Below the pieces are notes generated by a model, which did not search any database, was not told the DNA's origin, and worked only from the letters and a program-made list of their open reading frames with translations. From Phytohabitans houttuyneae (GTDB taxonomy: Bacteria; Actinomycetota; Actinomycetes; Mycobacteriales; Micromonosporaceae), in NCBI RefSeq assembly GCF_011764425.1, contig NZ_BLPF01000003.1, positions 992,001-1,056,000 on the forward strand: 64,000 bases of DNA. The letters run 5' to 3'. The position numbers and the translations under genes are program-made. Below are positions 8,836 to 17,453 of this stretch, in pieces. How positions within the stretch are numbered: the stretch's first letter is position 1; each line of letters opens with the position of its first letter.

Positions 8836-10159
8836 TCAGCCCGCGAGCTGGACGAGCTGGTTGATCTGCTTGTCCACGTCCTTGAGCCCGGCACTCGGGT
8901 CGCCGCCCGGCCCGGCCTGGTACTTCTGCAGGTACGTGGCGAGCGCCTCCTCGTACGCCGGGCCGACCGCGCTCGGCGGGTGGTCGAGGTGTGCGGGTGG
9001 GCGAAGATGTCGAGGAACACCTTGAAGTCGGGGTCGTTGCCGAGGTCGCCGGGGCGGCGAGGGCGTCGGTGGTGCTCGGCACGTTCTTGATGAGGTTGGC
9101 GAGCTTGACGATCGCGGCCGTGTCGGTGGTCAGGTAGCGGATCAGCTCCCAGGCGGCCTCGGGGTTCTTGGCCGTCTTGGAGACCCCGATGACGTTGCCG
9201 GTGACGTAGCCGCCGCCGTACCAGTCGGGGTGCGCGTCGCTGACCGGCAGCGGTGCCGTGCCGAACTTCACGTCCTTGGCCTGGTCGCGCAGGAAGGCGA
9301 TCCGGTACTCGCCGTCCACCATCATCGCGACCTGTCCCTTGTGGAACGCGTTGTCGGCGGACCACTCGTCGCCCAGGCTGGCGCGGAACTTCTCCAGCTT
9401 GTCGTAGCCGTACCAGTCGACGAGCTCCTTCTGCCATTTCAGCAGCTCCAGCCATGCCTGGTCGGAGCCGATCGCGCTGGTGCCGTCGTCGTTGAGCCAC
9501 TTGGCGCCGACCGCGGGCGCGAGGTGCGAGGGGGAGTGCTCGTAGAAGCCGAACAGGGGCAGGAAGCCGGCCCGCTCGATCGTGCCGTCCGGCTTGCGCT
9601 TGGTGAGCTTCTTGGCCGCGTCGGTCAGCTCGGTCAGCGTCTTGGGCGGCGCGGTGATGCCGGCCTCGGCGAGGAGCGTCCTGTTGTAGTAGAAGCCGTA
9701 CGTGTCGGCGAGGAACGGCATCGCGCACCGCCGGCCCTTGAACTCGGTGTAGCTGCGCACCGTCGGCGGCAGCTTGGCGAGGTCCACGCCGTCCCGCTCG
9801 ATGTACTGCTTGAGGTCCAGCCACGCACCGCTCGCGCAGAACTTGCCGACCGTGTCGGTGGAGTAGGACAGGCCGACGTCGGGGCCCTGGCCGGCGCCGA
9901 TCGCCTGGAGCATCTTGGTGTCGTCCTGGCCCGACTTGACCACCACGTCGATCTTCGGGTGGGCGGCCTTGAAGTCGGCCACGATCGTGTCGATCGCCTT
10001 GGCCTCGCGATCGGTGAAGAAGTGCCAGAACTCGACACTGCCGGAGGCTTCGGCGCCGGCGGAGGCGACCGGCTTCTCCGGCTCGCCGGGCGTACAGGCG
10101 CCCAGAGCGAGTACGGCTATCGCGCTACTTATAGCTATTTTTCGGCTCATTGAGGGCAT
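8836..10159 (-). pseudogene. ABC sugar-binding lipoprotein gene with two 1-nt frameshifts (probably sequencing errors)
   Basis: Solute-binding lipoprotein of the CUT1 family. The start ATG at 10159 follows GGAAGGAG at 9 nt; the signal peptide ends in a lipobox (LALGAC, Cys22). The frame breaks near 9050: it reads TTDALAAP and then resumes one frame over as DLGNDPDFKVFLDIF. It breaks again near 8980, resuming as PPSAVGPAYEEALATYLQKY and ending QINQLVQLAG at 8836. Each break is repaired by adding one G/C to a short G/C run, giving a normal ~440-residue protein that stops 3 nt before the permease start. I therefore think the gene is intact in the organism, but as written it is broken. Confidence 0.85.
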
Positions 10160-10215
10160 GGTGGAGCGCTCCTTCCGGTGGTGTGTTCCGGCGGATCGGG
10201 GGTGGGGTGTGGGGT

Positions 10216-11391
10216 CTATGCGGCGGGTGCGGCGTCCCGGAGGGTGGCGATGATCTGATCGCGGAGGGCGCGCTGGGCGGCGACCTGGGCGCCCAGCAGC
10301 ACGGGGTCGTCGGCGACGCCGGTGACGGCGATCGCGGTGTCCAGTGGCGTGGTGGAGTGCAGCGCCGCGGTGACCCGGCGGGCGAGCGTGTCGCCACCGG
10401 CCCGCCCGACGTCGCCGGCAAGCACGATCAGCTGCGGGTCGAGCACGGCTGCCACGGCGGCCAGCCCGTACGCGATCCGCTCGGCGAGCCCGTCCACGAA
10501 GGAGCCGGCCCGATCGGAGCCGGCCGCAGCCACCCCGGCCGCGACCGCCGCCTCCGGGGTCGGTGCGTCGATGCCGTGCTCGCGGGCGAGCGCGAGGACC
10601 GCCGGGCCGCCGACGAGGTCGGTCAGGTCGGCGCGGTCGGCGCCGCGGCCGAGGCCCACCGGCACGTACCCGATCTCGCCCGCGCCGCCCCGGGCGCCCC
10701 GCAGCAGCGTGCCGCCAAGGTCGATGGCGAGGCCGAGGCCGCCGGAGAACCACACCAGCGCGAAGCTCTCCACCTCGCCCGCCACCCCGTGGTGGCGCTC
10801 GGCGATGGCGGCGAGGTTGACGTCGTTGTCCGCCGCGACGGTGGCGCCCAGCCGGGTGCCCAGCTCGGCGACCAGGCCGGGCCGGTCCCACCCGGGCACG
10901 TCGATGTGCCGGATGACGCCGGCGGCCGCGTCGTACGCGCCGGGCAGTCCGATCTGGACCAGCCGCACGCTGCCCGCCGGCAGGCCCGCCCGGCGGGACA
11001 AGCCGTCGACCAGCCCCACCACAGTGGGCACCGGGTCGGCGGCGACCGCGACCTCGGCCCGGGCCACCTCGGCCCCGGCCAGGTCGCACAGGACTCCCGT
11101 GAGGTGCGGGTGCTGCGTCTCGCGTACCGAAATCGCGATGGCGTGCCCCGCGGCCGGATTGGCCGCGTAGATCTCCGCGCTCGGACCCGGCCCGCCGCTG
11201 GTGTGGCCGACCACGACGGCAAGGCCGGCGTCGGTCAGGCGCCGCATGACCTCGGACGTCGTGGGTTTGGACAGGCCGGTGAGGTCGCGCAGGTCGCCCC
11301 GCGTGAGCGTGCCCCGGTCGAGCAGGAGTGCGAGGGTCGCGCTCTCGTTCATGGCTCGGAGCAGCTTGGAGGAGCCGGCCAGCCGCGTCAT
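10216..11391 (-). CDS. ROK-family transcriptional regulator (NagC/XylR type)
   Basis: 391 residues: N-terminal winged helix-turn-helix (about 10-70, LTRGDLRDLTGLSKPTTSEV) fused to a sugar-binding ROK domain (VQIGLPGAYD, VAADNDVNLAAIAE, GAGEIGYVPVG). The usual zinc motif CxCGxxGC is not visible, as in many ROK regulators that lost kinase activity. It lies 56 nt upstream of the sugar-binding protein in the same direction, so it probably heads the operon and represses it until an intracellular sugar binds. A likely operator precedes it at 11420-11431. The start ATG follows GGAGGG. Confidence 0.92.
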   Translation of the reverse strand: MTRLAGSSKLLRAMNESATLALLLDRGTLTRGDLRDLTGLSKPTTSEVMRRLTDAGLAVVVGHTSGGPGPSAEIYAANPAAGHAIAISVRETQHPHLTGVLCDLAGAEVARAEVAVAADPVPTVVGLVDGLSRRAGLPAGSVRLVQIGLPGAYDAAAGVIRHIDVPGWDRPGLVAELGTRLGATVAADNDVNLAAIAERHHGVAGEVESFALVWFSGGLGLAIDLGGTLLRGARGGAGEIGYVPVGLGRGADRADLTDLVGGPAVLALAREHGIDAPTPEAAVAAGVAAAGSDRAGSFVDGLAERIAYGLAAVAAVLDPQLIVLAGDVGRAGGDTLARRVTAALHSTTPLDTAIAVTGVADDPVLLGAQVAAQRALRDQIIATLRDAAPAA

Positions 11392-11419
11392 CCCACCCTC
11401 CGGGGTCGATGGTTAGGTA

Positions 11420-11431
11420 AGTTGATTAACT
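11420..11431. promoter_or_regulatory. Candidate ROK-regulator operator in AT-rich promoter patch
   Basis: AGTTGATTAACT is an imperfect palindrome (10 of 12 positions symmetrical) inside a conspicuously AT-rich stretch (11414-11436) just upstream of the ROK regulator gene. Known ROK repressors bind AT-rich palindromes in their own operon promoters, so this is the best candidate site for autoregulation. Confidence 0.45.
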
Positions 11432-11439
11432 ATTACGGC

Positions 11440-11997
11440 TCACCGCTCGCCGGTCAAGACCCGCTCGGCGAGTACCGCCAGAGCGTCCCCGATCGCCTGC
11501 GGCGTGAGCCCCCGGTCGCGGCGCTGGTAGTCGTACACGTCTGGGGCGAGCGGCGCGAGCAGTGAGTCGGTGAGCGCCTCCGGGGCGCCGGCCGCGCGGA
11601 GCAGGCTGCCCACGTGGGCGCGCCAGAAGCCGTAGGCCCCGGTGGCGAAGCGGCTCTGCCCGACCTCGGCGCCCAGCGCCAGGTGCACGTGCTGTTCGAG
11701 CAGGTCGACCATCGCGCGGTAGAACGCGGCCAACCGCTGCGCCGGCGCCGCACCCGGTCCGAGCGGCGCCTGCCCGCGCAGCAGCTGCTCCTGCAGCGCC
11801 CGCTCGTGCTCGTCCAGCAGCGCGACGGCGATCGAGGCCCGGTCGGGGTACCGCCGGTAGAGCGTGCCCCGCCCGACGCCGGCCGCGCGGGCGATGTCCT
11901 CCATCGTCACGTTCGCCGCGCCGCGGTCGGCGAACAGGCGGGCCGCGGCATCGAGCACCTTGGCCCGGTTGCGCGCCGCGTCGGCCCGCTCGGTCAT
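11440..11997 (-). CDS. TetR-family repressor of the adjacent SMR exporter
   Basis: 185 residues with an N-terminal TetR helix-turn-helix (DAAARLFADRGAANVTMEDI, RAAGVGRGTLYRRYPDR, residues 10-57) and a variable ligand-binding C-terminal part. It is divergent from an SMR-family exporter, and a perfect inverted repeat lies between the two genes, so it most likely represses both. ATG at 11997 chosen; GTG at 12003 is an alternative. Confidence 0.9.
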   Translation of the reverse strand: MTERADAARNRAKVLDAAARLFADRGAANVTMEDIARAAGVGRGTLYRRYPDRASIAVALLDEHERALQEQLLRGQAPLGPGAAPAQRLAAFYRAMVDLLEQHVHLALGAEVGQSRFATGAYGFWRAHVGSLLRAAGAPEALTDSLLAPLAPDVYDYQRRDRGLTPQAIGDALAVLAERVLTGER

Positions 11998-12042
11998 GTG
12001 GCCCACCTTACTGGACGCCCCGTCCGCTTCCGTCCTAGCGTT

Positions 12043-12063
12043 AAGTGGACATCGTGTCCACTT
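12043..12063. promoter_or_regulatory. TetR operator, perfect 9-bp inverted repeat
   Basis: AAGTGGACA (12043-12051) and TGTCCACTT (12055-12063) are exact inverted copies separated by TCG. The right arm abuts the ribosome binding site GGAGG (12064-12068) of the SMR gene and the site lies 46 bp from the TetR start, so bound repressor would block both transcription units. Confidence 0.8.
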
Positions 12064-12073
12064 GGAGGTTTCC

Positions 12074-12394
12074 GTGAACTGGCTGATCCTTGTCGCCGCC
12101 GGCCTGGTCGAGATCGTCTGGTCGCAGAGCATCAAACCGACGCAGAACTTCACCAGGCCCCTGCCCACGGCCGCCTGCTTCGTCCTCGGCGCCGGCGCCG
12201 TGTACCTGCTCTCACACGCGATGCGCACACTCCCGGTGGGCACGGCGTACGCGGTGTTCACGGGCATCGGCGCGGTGGGCGCGATCACGCTCGGCGTCGT
12301 GGTGCACGACGACCCGGTCTCGGCGGGCCGCTTGGCCGCGCTGACCCTGATCGTCGCCGGCATCGTCCTTGCGCGCGTCACGTCACCCGCCTGA
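12074..12394 (+). CDS. Small multidrug resistance (SMR) exporter, Gdx/SugE-like
   Basis: 106-residue four-helix membrane protein. The essential Glu in helix 1 (LVEIVWSQSIKPTQNFTR) and the family signature LPVGTAYAVFTGIGAVGA are present. The sequence pattern resembles guanidinium exporters (Gdx, formerly SugE) more than broad drug exporters such as EmrE, but the substrate assignment is inference. SMR proteins act as antiparallel dimers that exchange cations for protons. GTG start at 12074 with GGAGG five bases upstream. Regulated by the divergent TetR protein through the palindrome that overlaps its leader. Confidence 0.9.
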   Translation: MNWLILVAAGLVEIVWSQSIKPTQNFTRPLPTAACFVLGAGAVYLLSHAMRTLPVGTAYAVFTGIGAVGAITLGVVVHDDPVSAGRLAALTLIVAGIVLARVTSPA

Positions 12395-12795
12395 CCCGCG
12401 ACGTCGGCGTTTGGCTGGGTTGCCCTGTGCCGCGAACGTGCGCACGCCCACCACGATCGCCTCGCTGGGCACCGCCACGACCAGGAACACCGCGGCCGCC
12501 ACCGGGCCGCCAGGCGAAACCTCGCATCCGGTGCGGCCGGCGCCTCATCGGGCGGGCGGCAGGCCCCCGCGTCCGCTAAGCGCGGTCCGCGACCGGATGT
12601 CCGGTCGCCGGGCGGAATGGCGCGCGGCCGGGCGTCGTTGTGCATGCGGCCCACGGAGATAGGCCCGGCAAGGCCGCGGCGGTGGGCGAAGTCCGGTGGG
12701 AATGGCGCGCCGGTTCGGGTCGTTGACTGACCGGCGCCGGTGAGAAGAGACCGCCGGGCGTTCAGAGTTCCCCCTTTTGACAGCGCCGAAAGGTG
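12395..12795. other. Long intergenic stretch with no recognisable gene
   Basis: About 400 bases between the SMR gene and the leader repeats of the next gene. I see no credible coding frame, tRNA or riboswitch. Two similar patches (GGAATGGCGCGC followed by CGTCGTTG or GGGTCGTTG, near 12613 and 12699) form a weak direct repeat. TTGACA-like hexamers at about 12723 and 12775 could be -35 boxes for the downstream secreted protein. Confidence 0.4.
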
Positions 12796-12855
12796 CTCGC
12801 GCGTGCGTGCGCATCCCCCTGGAATCTCGCGTGTGCTTGCGCATCCCCCTGGATT
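12796..12855 (+). repeat. Two 30-bp tandem repeats in the leader of a secreted protein
   Basis: Two exactly adjacent 30-base units, 12796-12825 and 12826-12855, both starting CTCGCG and ending GCGCATCCCCCTGGA plus two bases; they differ at about four positions. The repeat ends at the ribosome binding site (GGAG, 12856-12859), so it is probably transcribed and may influence translation or bind a regulator. It does not encode an obvious peptide with its own start. Confidence 0.8.
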
Positions 12856-12868
12856 GGAGTTGTCGAGC

Positions 12869-13477
12869 ATGAACACGATGCTGCGTAAGACGGTTACCGC
12901 GGTCGCGGGTTTCGCGTTCGCCGGTGGCGTGCTGATCGGTCCGTCGACGGCCGCGCTTGCTTCGCCGGCGCAGCCGGCTCAGGCGGCGAAGTCGCCGATG
13001 GTCGCGGTGGCGCAGGTCGGTTCGGACAAGCCGAGCATGGCGAAGCTGATCCCGCACGGTGTGCAGGGCAAGCAGTCGTACATCGGGCTTTCGGGTGAGC
13101 AGGTGACGAACGCGAAGGCGATTATGGCGGCGACGAAGAAGGCTGGCTTGGACGAGCGTGCGGCTGTGGTGGCGATCGCCACTGCGTTGCAGGAGTCCAA
13201 GTTGGAGAACCTGGGTCATCTGGGTGAGCTGAACGACCATGACTCGCAGGGGCTGTTCCAGCAGCGGCCGTCGGCGGGTTGGGGTTCGGTGTCGCAGATC
13301 ACCGATCCGGAGTACGCGACGATCGCGTTCCTGTCCGCGCTGAAGAACGTGGACGGTTGGCGTGACATGCCGCTGACCGACGCCGCGCAGGCGGTGCAGG
13401 TGTCGGCGTTCCCGTTCCACTACGCGCAGTGGGAGTCGCAGGCCGCGAAGATCGTGGCCGAGCACTGGACCAGCTGA
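12869..13477 (+). CDS. Secreted lysozyme-like/transglycosylase-like protein
   Basis: 202 residues with a Sec signal peptide (KTVTAVAGFAFAGGVLIG, cleavage near ALAS-PA) and an extracellular domain. The segment VVAIATALQESKLENLGHL followed by DHDSQGLFQQRPSAGWG resembles the helix-and-loop of lysozyme-fold muralytic enzymes, with E in QESK as the possible catalytic acid. Function in peptidoglycan remodelling is inferred from this motif and export. ATG at 12869 with GGAG nine bases upstream; third-position use (more AAG, GCG, TCG) suggests high expression. Followed by a strong terminator hairpin. Confidence 0.8.
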   Translation: MNTMLRKTVTAVAGFAFAGGVLIGPSTAALASPAQPAQAAKSPMVAVAQVGSDKPSMAKLIPHGVQGKQSYIGLSGEQVTNAKAIMAATKKAGLDERAAVVAIATALQESKLENLGHLGELNDHDSQGLFQQRPSAGWGSVSQITDPEYATIAFLSALKNVDGWRDMPLTDAAQAVQVSAFPFHYAQWESQAAKIVAEHWTS

Positions 13478-13494
13478 CGCCGTGACGTTGTACC

Positions 13495-13523
13495 GGCCGG
13501 GCCCTCACCGCGAGGGCCCGGCC
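13495..13523. terminator. Strong hairpin terminator
   Basis: A perfect 12-bp stem, GGCCGGGCCCTC with GAGGGCCCGGCC, around a 5-base loop, 18 bases after the secreted-protein stop and 14 bases beyond the stop of the convergent TetR gene. No T-run follows, as is usual in actinomycetes; it can serve both genes. Confidence 0.8.
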
Positions 13524-13536
13524 GCGTCGTGTGTGC

Positions 13537-14133
13537 CTACCCCGGCAGTGGCAGGCCGGCTTCCAGCAGCGCCAGCGCCTCGTCGATGCAGCTGTAGTCG
13601 GCCAGCTCGTGCGAGCCGTCGATGACGTGCGGTGTGGCGGCCAGGGACACGCCGATCACCGCGCCGGCCATGGCGCGTACCGCGGGGTGGTCGTCGGGCT
13701 GGCCGGACCGTTCCGCGATCACGCCGGCGACCAGCTCGATTGCCTGCACGTACTGCTGCAGGTGCCGGGCCCGCAGCTCGGGCACCGTGCGGACCAGCTC
13801 CTGGCGTTCCCGCTCGGCCGCCCACTCCTCCGGCGACATGCGGCCGCTGACCTCCCGGATGCCGGCGCGGATCGCGGCCAGCGGGCTCAGCTCCGGCGGC
13901 TGGTTGCGCACCGCCTCGATGAAGATCGGGTCGTAGCCGTCGAGCAGGACCACGTCCTCCTTGGTGGGGAAGTAGCGGAAGAACGTGCTCGGCGAGATCT
14001 CGGCCGCCTCGGCGATCTGGTCGATCGTGGTCGCCGCGTACCCCCTCTCCTGGAACAGCCGCAACGCGTGCCGCTGGATCGCGGCACGCGTCTTGGCCTT
14101 CTTGCGTTCGCGCAGGCCGGGGGTGGTCGTCAT
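13537..14133 (-). CDS. TetR-family regulator of the adjacent MFS exporter
   Basis: 198 residues: TetR helix-turn-helix (HALRLFQERGYAATTIDQI, EISPSTFFRYFPTKEDVV) then a C-terminal domain rich in Trp/Glu (MSPEEWAAERERQELV) of the kind seen in actinomycete regulators of drug exporters. Its ATG (14133) overlaps the stop of the MFS gene by 4 bp, so exporter and regulator are cotranscribed with the exporter first. This order suggests feedback control of the whole operon. Confidence 0.9.
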   Translation of the reverse strand: MTTTPGLRERKKAKTRAAIQRHALRLFQERGYAATTIDQIAEAAEISPSTFFRYFPTKEDVVLLDGYDPIFIEAVRNQPPELSPLAAIRAGIREVSGRMSPEEWAAERERQELVRTVPELRARHLQQYVQAIELVAGVIAERSGQPDDHPAVRAMAGAVIGVSLAATPHVIDGSHELADYSCIDEALALLEAGLPLPG

Positions 14134-15647
14134 ACCGTCGATTCTGCCGGCAGCGGGGCCGGTTCGGCGTCTTGGCCCGCGTGCGGCGCGGGTCGCGCCG
14201 GGAGGAAGAGCAGCGCGAGCACCGCGCCGGCGGCGGCCAGGACCGCGGAGACGGCGAGCGTGGCGTCCATCCCGGCGGCGAACGCGGTACGGACCGACTC
14301 CAGCAGCCCCGGCGAACCGAGCTGGGCCGCCACCTCGACACCGCCCGTGGCGCTGCGGCGCACGGCGTCCCCGGCACCGGCGGGCAGGCCGTCGCGGTAG
14401 GCGGCGTTCAGCACGGTGCCCAGCACCGCCACCCCGATCGCGCTGCCGACCTGGCGCATCGCCTGGATGAGCGCGGACCCGACGCCGCTGCGGCGGGGCT
14501 CCAGCGCGCCGAGCGCGGCGTTCATCGCGGGCGGCATCGCGAAGCCGAGCCCCACGCCGGCGACGGCGATCCACGCGGCCACGTACCCGTATCCGGTGCC
14601 GGCACCCGTCGCGGTGCCGGCGCCGAGGGCGGCGGCCATCACCGCGAGCCCGGCCGCGACCACCGCCTTGGCGCCGGCCCGCTCCGCGATCCGGCCGGCC
14701 AGGCGGGCGCCGACCATCAGGCCGCCGATGACCGGCAGCAGGCGCAGGCCGGTACCGAACGCGTCGGTGCCGTATACGGTGCCGAAGAACTGCGGGAGAG
14801 TGAAAAGCAGCCCGAACATCGCGAACGTCGCCACCGTCGCGAGGATCGCGCCCCAGGTGAAGCCGCGCGAGCGGAAGAGGTCGAGGTCGACGAGGGGTGC
14901 GCGGGCGCGCCGCTGCCACACCGCGAACGCCACCAGCACCGCCGCGCCGGCGACCATCGTGACCAGCGCGCGGGCGTCGCCCCAGCCGCGCTCGCCGGCC
15001 TCGATCACGCCGTAGGTGAGCGCGACGAGCCCGACCGCGGAGAGCACCACCCCGGGCAGGTCGAAGCCGCGCCGCTCGTCGCCGCGGGACTCCGGTACCA
15101 GCGCGCCGACCGCGAGCATCGCGACCGCGACGAGCGGCAGGTTGATCAGGAAGACCGAGCCCCACCAGAAGTTGTCCAGCAGCCAGCCGCCGACCAGCGG
15201 GCCGAGCGGGACGCCGAGCGCGTTCGCGGTGACCCAGATGGTGAGCGCGCGGGGCCGCTCCTGCGGCGTGAACAGCACGGTGAGCACCGCCGCGGTGAGC
15301 GGCATGAGCACCGCGGCGCCGAGGCCGAGCAGCGCACGCGCGGCGATCAGCTGGCCGGTCGAGGTGGCGTACGCGCAGGCGAGCGAGGCGGCGCCGAACA
15401 GCGCGAGCGCGCCCAGCAGCATCCGCTTGCGCCCGAACCGGTCGCCGAGCATGCCGGCCGGCAGCAGCGCCGCGGCCATGACCAGCAGGTACGCGTTCGT
15501 GAACCACTGCAGGTCGCCCGTGGACGCGTCGAGGTCCCGGGCCAGGGTCGGCAGCGCCACGCTCAGCACGGTGGCGTCCAGGCCGATCGCGAGCGTGGCG
15601 AGGGCGAGCGCGATCAGCGCCCACCAGCGTGACTTGATAGCAGCCAT
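14130..15647 (-). CDS. MFS drug exporter, DHA2 (EmrB/QacA) 14-helix family
   Basis: 505-residue transporter with about 14 hydrophobic helices. Motif A-like sequence GMLGDRFGRKRMLL, motif C-like GPLVGGWLLDN (helix 5) and LDATVLSVALPTL in helix 1 are hallmarks of proton-coupled DHA2 exporters. It probably exports a toxic small molecule or an endogenous metabolite. A plausible promoter (TTGACA near 15679-15684, read on the minus strand) overlaps the 3' end of the upstream XRE gene. Coupled to the downstream TetR gene. Confidence 0.93.
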   Translation of the reverse strand: MAAIKSRWWALIALALATLAIGLDATVLSVALPTLARDLDASTGDLQWFTNAYLLVMAAALLPAGMLGDRFGRKRMLLGALALFGAASLACAYATSTGQLIAARALLGLGAAVLMPLTAAVLTVLFTPQERPRALTIWVTANALGVPLGPLVGGWLLDNFWWGSVFLINLPLVAVAMLAVGALVPESRGDERRGFDLPGVVLSAVGLVALTYGVIEAGERGWGDARALVTMVAGAAVLVAFAVWQRRARAPLVDLDLFRSRGFTWGAILATVATFAMFGLLFTLPQFFGTVYGTDAFGTGLRLLPVIGGLMVGARLAGRIAERAGAKAVVAAGLAVMAAALGAGTATGAGTGYGYVAAWIAVAGVGLGFAMPPAMNAALGALEPRRSGVGSALIQAMRQVGSAIGVAVLGTVLNAAYRDGLPAGAGDAVRRSATGGVEVAAQLGSPGLLESVRTAFAAGMDATLAVSAVLAAAGAVLALLFLPARPAPHAGQDAEPAPLPAESTV

Positions 15648-15680
15648 GAAATGAGAGTAACTGCCAAAATCTAGGTGCTG

Positions 15681-16520
15681 TCAAAAGGTGGCGACCATCA
15701 CCTCGTTCGTGAGTGCGTCGAGCGCCGCCTCGGTCCGCCCGTCCGCCGGCAGGTACACCACGAGCCGCTGGTAGTCGCCGGCCGGCAGGTCGAGCGTCTC
15801 GTACGCCAGGCGCAGCTCGCCCACCTCCGGGTGCACCAGCAGGTCCACCCCGGTACTGGCGGCCAGCGCCGGCGGCCGCGACAGCCGCTGGATGAAAGGC
15901 GCGCCCGCCGCCACACTCAGCCAGTCGACAAGCTCGCGCGTGTGCTCGTCACCGCCGCCGCCCCGCGACTCGAACCGCAGCGCCGCCGCGGCCTCGTCCG
16001 CCCGCCGCTCCCAGTCCGGGTACGCGGCGCGGGCCCGCGGGTCGGTGAACAGGAAGCGGTGCAGGCTCGGCGGGTCGCCGTCCAGCAGCCCCACCGGGCC
16101 GGCCAGCCGCCGAAACCCCGCCGTGTACGCGATCAGTGAGCCGAGCCGGTTCACCACGTACGCCGGCGCCGGCTCGAGCCGCTCCAGCAACGCCCGCACC
16201 GTCGGCCGTACCGTGCTCGCCGGAACGGCCCGGCCCGCGCAGATCGGCCCGCTGCCGTCCTTGGCCAGCAGGTGCAGGTGAAAGCGCTGGTCGGCGTCCA
16301 GGTGCAACGCGTCCGCGAGCGCGCCCAGCACCTGCGGCGACGGGTGGCGGTCGCGGCCCTGCTCCAGGCGGGTGAGGTACTCCACGCTCACCCCGGCCAG
16401 CGTGGCGAGCTCGGACCGGCGCAGCCCCGGCGTACGGCGGCGGGGCCCGTCCGGAAGCCCGACCTGCGCGGGCGTGATCGCCTCGCGGCGGCCGCGCAGA
16501 TATTCGCCCAGCTCACTCAT
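15681..16520 (-). CDS. XRE-family regulator with MmyB-like ligand domain
   Basis: 279 residues: N-terminal Cro/CI helix-turn-helix (TPGLRRSELATLAGVSVEYL, TRLEQGR) and a PAS-like MmyB domain (PAYVVNRLGSLIAYTAGFRR ... VHPEVGELRLAYETLDLPAG). The family is named after a methylenomycin regulator and is greatly expanded in actinomycetes, usually next to a divergent short-chain dehydrogenase gene, exactly as here. The MmyB domain probably binds a lipophilic ligand. The likely operator lies at 16554-16572. Confidence 0.92.
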   Translation of the reverse strand: MSELGEYLRGRREAITPAQVGLPDGPRRRTPGLRRSELATLAGVSVEYLTRLEQGRDRHPSPQVLGALADALHLDADQRFHLHLLAKDGSGPICAGRAVPASTVRPTVRALLERLEPAPAYVVNRLGSLIAYTAGFRRLAGPVGLLDGDPPSLHRFLFTDPRARAAYPDWERRADEAAAALRFESRGGGGDEHTRELVDWLSVAAGAPFIQRLSRPPALAASTGVDLLVHPEVGELRLAYETLDLPAGDYQRLVVYLPADGRTEAALDALTNEVMVATF

Positions 16521-16553
16521 GGGCCGAGCCTATCCGCGGCGCCCGCCCCCAGC

Positions 16554-16572
16554 GTGGCCCTCGCGGGGCCAC
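16554..16572. promoter_or_regulatory. Candidate operator between XRE and SDR genes
   Basis: GTGGCCC and GGGCCAC, exact inverted copies around TCGCG, lie in the 120-bp gap between the divergent XRE regulator and SDR genes. Position suits control of both. In such GC-rich DNA a 7-bp stem can arise by chance, so confidence is moderate. Confidence 0.4.
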
Positions 16573-16640
16573 TCTCACCGCGGTCTCCCTGCGCCGGCCC
16601 AGGACGAGCAGGTTGGTCCTCGAACCGAGAGGAGCACGAC

Positions 16641-17387
<747 letters not shown>

Positions 17388-17453
17388 GGGGTGTTGTCGG
17401 GGCTGGCCGTTAGGCTGGCCCGCGACGCAGCCGCACGATACGGGAGCAGCACG

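Noticed and set aside
12395-12868. Possible ydaO (c-di-AMP) riboswitch before the cell-wall-enzyme-like gene
   Set aside because: I could not find its conserved blocks; only the 30-bp tandem repeat is present.
12545-13465. A 306-residue minus-strand frame opposite the secreted protein
   Set aside because: Its sequence is Arg/Leu/His-rich with no motif, while the plus-strand protein has a signal peptide, ribosome site and terminator.
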